Origin: Glomus cerebriforme
Taxonomy: Eukaryota; Glomeromycota; Glomeromycetes; Glomerales; Glomeraceae
Direction: 5' to 3'
Assembly: GCA_003550305.1 (NCBI GenBank)
Contig: QKYT01000359.1
Coordinates: 57,864 to 70,926 of the forward strand
DNA length: 13,063 nt
Shown here piece by piece: positions 8,725 through 13,063 of this stretch. Below the pieces are notes generated by a model. It was given only the letters and a program-made list of their open reading frames with translations. It was not told the DNA's origin and searched no databases. Position 1 is the first letter of the stretch. Each line of letters begins with the position of its first letter. The translations under genes were made by a program, and so were the position numbers.

Positions 8725-10110
8725 CTAATACAGTATTTCAAGGTTTCTAATAACACCTAATCCAATATATTTTTTAAGTATTTCTTTATTTTCATCATTC
8801 ATACTTAAGGTACAGTATACGCTTCATTATCAAAAATAATTAAAAAAATTAAAGAAAGTGATTTTTGTGGTATACGATTTTTCCAACTTATAAGAAAAGA
8901 TTCCAATTCTTCTGGTTGTAATATTGATGATGTATTATACGAATAATTTAATTTTAATTCATAAAAAGTTTTAGGAGAATATTTTATAATAATATCAAAT
9001 AAATCTTTCTCGCTAAAATACCCTTTACAACAAATTTTAATACTTTCTAAATATTGAAAATCTTCTAAAAATAATTTTAATAATTCTAATTCATTATTTG
9101 TAAGTCCATTAAAAAGTCTCCTAAGATTCGGACAAAATTTAATTACAGCTATATTTAATAAATCATTGCTCTTATTAATATAAAATTCTTTTAAATTTTT
9201 ACCATTAATTTCCAAGAATTTATGAATAATTCATTTCTTGGACATTCATCTTGAATTTTTAAAACTTGTAAATGTGAAAAAGTAATATTTTGTAATTGTT
9301 TAAAATCTTCAAAAGAATCATTATTTTGAAATGATAATATAATTTCTTGTAAATTCGTGAATTTAACAATAAAAGATAATGGAATATAATTATGAACTCC
9401 AAAAATATTTCAAAGTATTAGGTATTTTTATTAAAGAAGTAATTATATGTCTCATATTTTCACAATCATAAGATTGAAATATATATAAATTTTTTAAATT
9501 TTCCTGAACAGAAATTAAATTAGTTAATCTATAATACAGTAATTCTTTTAAATAAGATGTCCAATGATTGTATATGATGACATATTTGAGATAATTGATA
9601 AAAAAATTCAGGACGAATATCAGAAAAACAATATAATTCTGAAAGATCTTCACTTGATCCAGGATATGAGAATAAAAACTATGATCTTGATGAAAAATTA
9701 AAAAATTCTAATTTTTTTTAAAAAAGACATTTGACTCATAAGCAATCGTAAAATTTCCTCTGTTACTAAAGATATATAATCGTTTAAATTTTGCGAAGAA
9801 AGAAATTTTTGTTGTTTAAGAAATAATTCAATATTATAATTAATTTTATCAATTGATAAAATTTTACAGAATGATGCATAATTAAAACATTGGAGCGAGG
9901 TTTTGAGATTGAATTTGAAGTGATGATTTTCTTTCTATATAAATTTTCTTTTTCATTTGGAAAGACAAGCGATTAAAGTATTATAATTTCTAATAGTTTT
10001 CCAAAAAATTCTGACGGAAATTTCACACAAAAACGATTAACAAATAAGCATGAACGTAATGTAATTCTAATTTTTCAATCATTCAAGCAATCAGCAGGAA
10101 GTTGTAACAT
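8725..10110 (-). pseudogene. F-box / LRR-like protein pseudogene
   Basis: The whole length of a typical Glomeromycotina F-box-like gene can be followed, but only by changing frame repeatedly. It begins at ATG 10110 with MLQLPADCLND, the usual start of the F-box helix, then a TGA at 10077-10075 and a lost segment, then ITLRSCLFVNRFC. Later pieces are NYASFCKILSIDK (about 9889-9713), SELYCFSDIRPEFFYQLSQ (9660 onward), TNLISVQENLKNLYIF, then in a third frame FIVKFTNLQEIILSFQNND, then the longest piece (9215-8805) with NGKNLKEFYI, KFCPNLRRLF and ESFLISWKNRIP. A last shift near 8815 gives NDENKEILKKYIGLG and the ancestral stop at 8727-8725. Intact relatives would be substrate-recognition subunits of SCF ubiquitin ligases, with the F-box binding Skp1 and degenerate leucine-rich repeats binding targets. 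With at least six frame disruptions and the F-box interrupted, this copy is dead as a protein. Confidence 0.85.
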
Positions 10111-10202
10111 TTTTTTTTTGATATAATCTCGAGTTTGAGTTCAAGAAAGAAATCGTTTATCAGTTATTACAAATTCAATATTTCATGGCGGCATTGTGTC
10201 TA

Positions 10203-10356
10203 GGGATTGACTTTTGCTTTCGGCTCGGATATTTCGGTTCCGAATCGGCGGTTCTGGCAAATTTTGATCTGAACTGACTCAGATCTGGACCGAACTGACC
10301 AAGAACCGATTGTGGGAGCAAAATGGATGATCCGCGGTTCGGATCGCTCCCATCCC
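10203..10356. mobile_element. GC-rich TA-flanked element, MITE-like
   Basis: A block of 154 bp is much richer in GC than anything near it and is bounded by inverted GGGATTG (left) and CATCCC (right), each flanked outside by TA. This fits a small element inserted at a TA dinucleotide, as Tc1/mariner-type transposons do. Inside, short words such as CGGTTC, CCGAAT, GAACTGAC and GATCCG recur in direct and inverted form, so the strand could fold imperfectly. It has no coding capacity. The terminal repeats are only about six bases, so the boundary call is weaker than for the element at 2533-3103. Confidence 0.55.
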
Positions 10357-10784
10357 TAATTGAGTCACATTAATAACCGGGTAATACTGGTAACATTCGG
10401 TTTCGGCAGAACTGATGATCCATTTATTTTAATCATGGGCTAATCACTGGCTAATGGGCTAGCCAAGTAAAGTACATGAGTCACAATCCATATTTTTACG
10501 CGTTGTTTTTTTGGTCTATAATTAGGTAATATTAGAAGATACTAGTTACATAGTTTATAATTTTATAGCTTATTCGGCAACTAATATTATGCTAATATTT
10601 TTGGAATTCTCATAAGAGCGAATAAAATAATACAAGATATCATTTTAACTTACAATTATAATCCAATAGGAATTTATAATATTATAGTGAATTTTTCACT
10701 CTATTTAATTAAACGATTCTAATTAACAGTGATTTTGCTTATAATAAATATAATTATCATGTGTAGTCTTTTTTGTTTCACTAT

Positions 10785-10973
10785 TTAACGGATTTTCAAT
10801 TCTAGTATAATTTCAGAGCTATTCACCATATGATTTATGCACATTTTGACGGTCTCGAACGTTCTTTATTTTTTTTGATGATGATCCAAAAGTCGTAATA
10901 CATTCATTGTACGCATCTCGCCGACAATCATTTCACAAACAGGACATTTCCCCGACAACACAAGGGGTGACGC
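10785..10973 (-). pseudogene. Zinc-finger-like coding remnant
   Basis: A minus-strand frame reads GKCPVCEMIVGEM then RTMNVLRLLDHHQKK, meets TAA at 10868-10866, and stays open for 27 further codons (RTFETVKMCINHMV and on) to a second stop at 10787-10785. The CPVC pair followed about 20 residues later by DHH is the spacing of a small Cys2-His-type zinc finger, and the local DNA is less AT-rich than its surroundings, as old coding DNA would be. There is no start codon and the upstream side is closed by a stop, so at best it is an orphan exon or a fragment of a lost gene or transposon protein. I cannot name the family. Confidence 0.3.
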
Positions 10974-11058
10974 TTATACATTTACTATTAATGATATGTA
11001 GTCACACATGAAAATATATGAATCGTCATATCTAATATCAGATATGTTGCTGACCCAC

Positions 11059-11073
11059 ATGCGTTACACGCAT
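11059..11073. promoter_or_regulatory. ATGCGT-TAC-ACGCAT inverted repeat
   Basis: Two perfect six-base arms flank a three-base spacer, 86 bp upstream of the start codon of the zinc-ribbon kinase-like gene. CpG-containing arms are unusual in such AT-rich DNA, and the size suits a dimeric transcription factor site. The function is inferred from symmetry and position only. Confidence 0.35.
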
Positions 11074-11158
11074 CTTAAAAAAATGCATAAATTGGAATAT
11101 TTTCCGGATAAAAATTTTCTAAATTTATTAACATTTTTCTCAAATAATTTATTAAATT

Positions 11159-12594
11159 ATGAGTAGTCTATCACATAAACCTTATGAAAAATGTAAAGAA
11201 TGTAATCAAGAAATTACTCCTGGGAATAATTGGTGTAATTCATGTAATGCAAAATATTTTCAACTAAATTTTGAAACTTGGACAAGCGGAAATGATGATA
11301 TTGATAAATTTATTCAAGATATTCAATCATCAGCAAAATATAATGATAAAGTATTAGAATGGATACCTTATAATAGATTTTATAATATTGAATTTATTGC
11401 AAAAGGTGGATTTGGTGAAATGTACAAAGCAAAATTGATCGATGGATATTTATTTAAAATGGATAATAAAAATCAAAATTGGAAAAGAGATGATCAAAGT
11501 ATGTTTGTGGCTCTAAAAAGTTTAAATAATTCAAAAAATATTACATTAGAATTTATCAACGAGGTACTGTATAATTAATTTATCATTTTAATGAAATTTT
11601 GAAATACGATTTTTTTACTAATATATTTTAAATATATATATATATTTAGATTACATTACATAAAATTATTGAATACGATTCAATTCTTCCTATTATTAAA
11701 ATTTATGGAATAACTCAAGATCCAATAACAAAAAATTATATGATAGTTTTGGATTATGCAGAAAATGGAAGTTTACGAAATTATTTAGATAAAAGTTATC
11801 ATAAATTAAGTTGGGATGCCAAGCTTAGTAATTTATACTATATTGCAACTGGACTTAAAGAAATTCATAAAAAAGAATTAATTCATAGAAATTTACATAG
11901 TGGTAATATATTAAAGTCTGAAGTTAAAATTTTTATAACTGATATAGGATTATGTAAACCTGCAGATTATAATACATTAGATCATGTAAAAAATAGTATT
12001 TATGGTGTTTTACCTTATATGGCTCCCGAAATTTTAAGAGGACAAAATTATACTAAAGCTGCTGATATTTATAGTTTTGGTATAATAATGTATGAAATAA
12101 TTTCTGGTTTACCTCCTTATCATGATATAAGTCATGATAAAAATTTAGCAATGGAAATTTGTCAAGGACTTAGACCAAGGTTTAATTTTGAAGTACCGAG
12201 AATGATTATACATTTAATTAAAAGATGTTTAGATGCGAATCCATTGAATCGACCGACTGCAAATGAAATTAAAAAAATCTTATCTATATGGGTTGTTGAA
12301 CTTGAACTTGAATTTGTTGAACTTGTTGAATTTGAAGAAACTGAATTAAAAAAACAAATTATAGAAGCGGATAAATTTAATAATAATTTACAAATTAATA
12401 ATTTACCTTCAAATTGTTTATCATATATGACACATTCTGAAGCTATTTATACGAGTAGATTATTTAATTTTAATAATCTTCCTGAACCAAAGAATACTGA
12501 TGATTATTATGAAGAATTTGATAATATAATAAGCATGGAATATTTCGGTAATCAATATAATTCTTGTTTCTATACAAATGAATATTTAAATTAA
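11159..12594 (+). CDS. Zinc-ribbon TKL-like kinase, predicted pseudokinase
   Basis: Two exons (11159-11563 and 11650-12594) joined across an 86-bp GT-AG intron encode 449 residues. The start has A at -3 and an in-frame TAA two codons upstream. Residues 12-29 form a CX2C-X10-CX2C zinc-ribbon motif, then comes a segment with WTSGN and LEWIPYNR that I recall as typical of Glomeromycotina TKL kinases. Kinase landmarks follow: glycine loop AKGGFG (81-86), VALK with K120, helix-C E135, catalytic loop HRNLHSGN (214-221), DIG 233-235 in place of DFG, intact APE 260-262, and ADIYSFGIIMYEI. The catalytic Asp is Asn at 216, one base change (GAT to AAT), while ATP- and Mg-binding residues remain. It is therefore probably a nucleotide-binding pseudokinase acting as a scaffold or allosteric partner. 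The tail has an acidic ELELEFVELVEFEE stretch and the family motif YTSRLFNFNNLPEPKN. The frame is otherwise intact, so it looks like a maintained gene. Confidence 0.88.
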
Positions 12595-13063
12595 TTATAA
12601 AAAATAAAAATACTAATAAAATTTATTTCATTAAATAGAATCTATACAAATTGATATTTCTCAACTGAAAATTAGCAACTTGATGCTGGTATATATTAAT
12701 TTTTTTTATTATTTTATTTTGCTTTATAATAACAATAACATATTAACTTGTTAATATTTATCTTACAGAAGTAAAGAAATAATTAACTGGTTTAATGTAA
12801 CTTTTCTTTATAAGATTCTTTTAGTATTTTTTTTTTACATGTAATCTTCGCATATTTAAATAAATAGGTTTAGAATTAAAATTTTAGTGGGTTTCAAATA
12901 ATATGAAGGAAAATTTTGTAAACAACTTTTAATCAATTAAACATTATTTTCCGATATTTAGTTGCTCATTTTGAACGATAGGAAAAAAAAGGATTTTTGA
13001 TTAGCAAATTCATTATTTATTATTTAGTTTGTTCAATATAAATAAATTTGTTGTTTTTTTTTT
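12595..13063. other. 3' flank, no gene seen
   Basis: This AT-rich sequence follows the stop codon of the kinase-like gene. AATAAA-like words (for example near 12602 and 12614) could serve as polyadenylation signals, but such words are common by chance here. I see no open frame, RNA gene or repeat. Confidence 0.5.

Larger units (their letters stand above)
10111..11158. promoter_or_regulatory. Region between F-box pseudogene and kinase gene
   Basis: This interval holds the GC-rich element at 10203-10356, ordinary AT-rich DNA to about 10780, a coding-like remnant on the minus strand at 10785-10973, and the likely promoter of the plus-strand kinase-like gene. Nearest that gene are a perfect inverted repeat at 11059-11073 and an in-frame stop just before the start codon. 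No RNA gene is visible. Confidence 0.5.

Noticed and set aside
8805..9653. Two separate small minus-strand genes (8805-9215 and 9390-9653)
   Set aside because: Both are pieces of one F-box-type pseudogene whose motifs continue across them in other frames; neither has its own start or end. The hydrophobic N-terminal part of the second is an out-of-frame reading of the LSELYC region.
10857..10864. GAACGTTC as a heat-shock element
   Set aside because: It is only one inverted pair, without the three or more alternating nGAAn units expected, and it lies inside the coding-like remnant.
11740..12594. Kinase gene starting at the Met at 11740
   Set aside because: This Met lies inside the kinase N-lobe. 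The reading frame continues upstream to an AG acceptor at 11648-11649 and joins the exon with the glycine loop and ATP lysine.
1..13063. tRNA or rRNA genes
   Set aside because: I looked for the B-box type GGTTCGA core with cloverleaf arms and for conserved rRNA words and found none; the GGTTC words at 10203-10356 belong to the repeated GC-rich element and do not form a cloverleaf.

Overview
The window looks like nuclear DNA of an arbuscular mycorrhizal fungus (Glomeromycotina, most likely Rhizophagus irregularis or a close relative). The grounds are very AT-rich intergenic DNA, small 78-90 bp GT-AG spliceosomal introns, AT-biased codon use, and three gene families known to be hugely expanded in that lineage: TKL-type protein kinases, Sel1-repeat proteins and F-box/leucine-rich-like proteins. 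The species call rests on recalled family resemblance, not on a database search.

Layout. 1-1545: AT-rich, no intact gene, with a faint decayed open segment at 286-423 (-). 1546-2220 (-): Sel1-repeat pseudogene broken by frameshifts and a Trp-to-stop change. 2533-3103: a 571-bp non-autonomous DNA transposon with ~32-bp terminal inverted repeats, an 8-bp target-site duplication and internal TACGC motifs. 3464-7801 (-): a five-exon gene for a 1333-residue protein with an N-terminal TKL-like kinase domain and a very long Sel1 array; its last 18 complete units form six copies of a three-repeat super-unit (324 bp each). 7802-8724: upstream region of that gene, with a less AT-rich island near 8215-8480. 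8725-10110 (-): full-length F-box-type pseudogene broken in nearly every segment. 10203-10356: a GC-rich TA-flanked element resembling a MITE. 10785-10973 (-): a short zinc-finger-like coding remnant. 11159-12594 (+): a two-exon gene for a 449-residue zinc-ribbon plus TKL kinase protein whose catalytic Asp is Asn (HRN for HRD), a predicted pseudokinase. 12595-13063: 3' flank with no gene.

Biology. The two intact genes are both kinase-family signalling proteins and share an intron placed directly after the helix-C glutamate codon, so they probably descend from one ancestral TKL gene structure. One keeps the catalytic residues and carries a protein-interaction solenoid; the other has lost the catalytic base and carries a zinc ribbon. 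The surrounding pseudogenes and small transposons make this a fast-turnover accessory locus. No link between the two proteins is shown by the sequence; a scaffold or allosteric relationship would be inference only.
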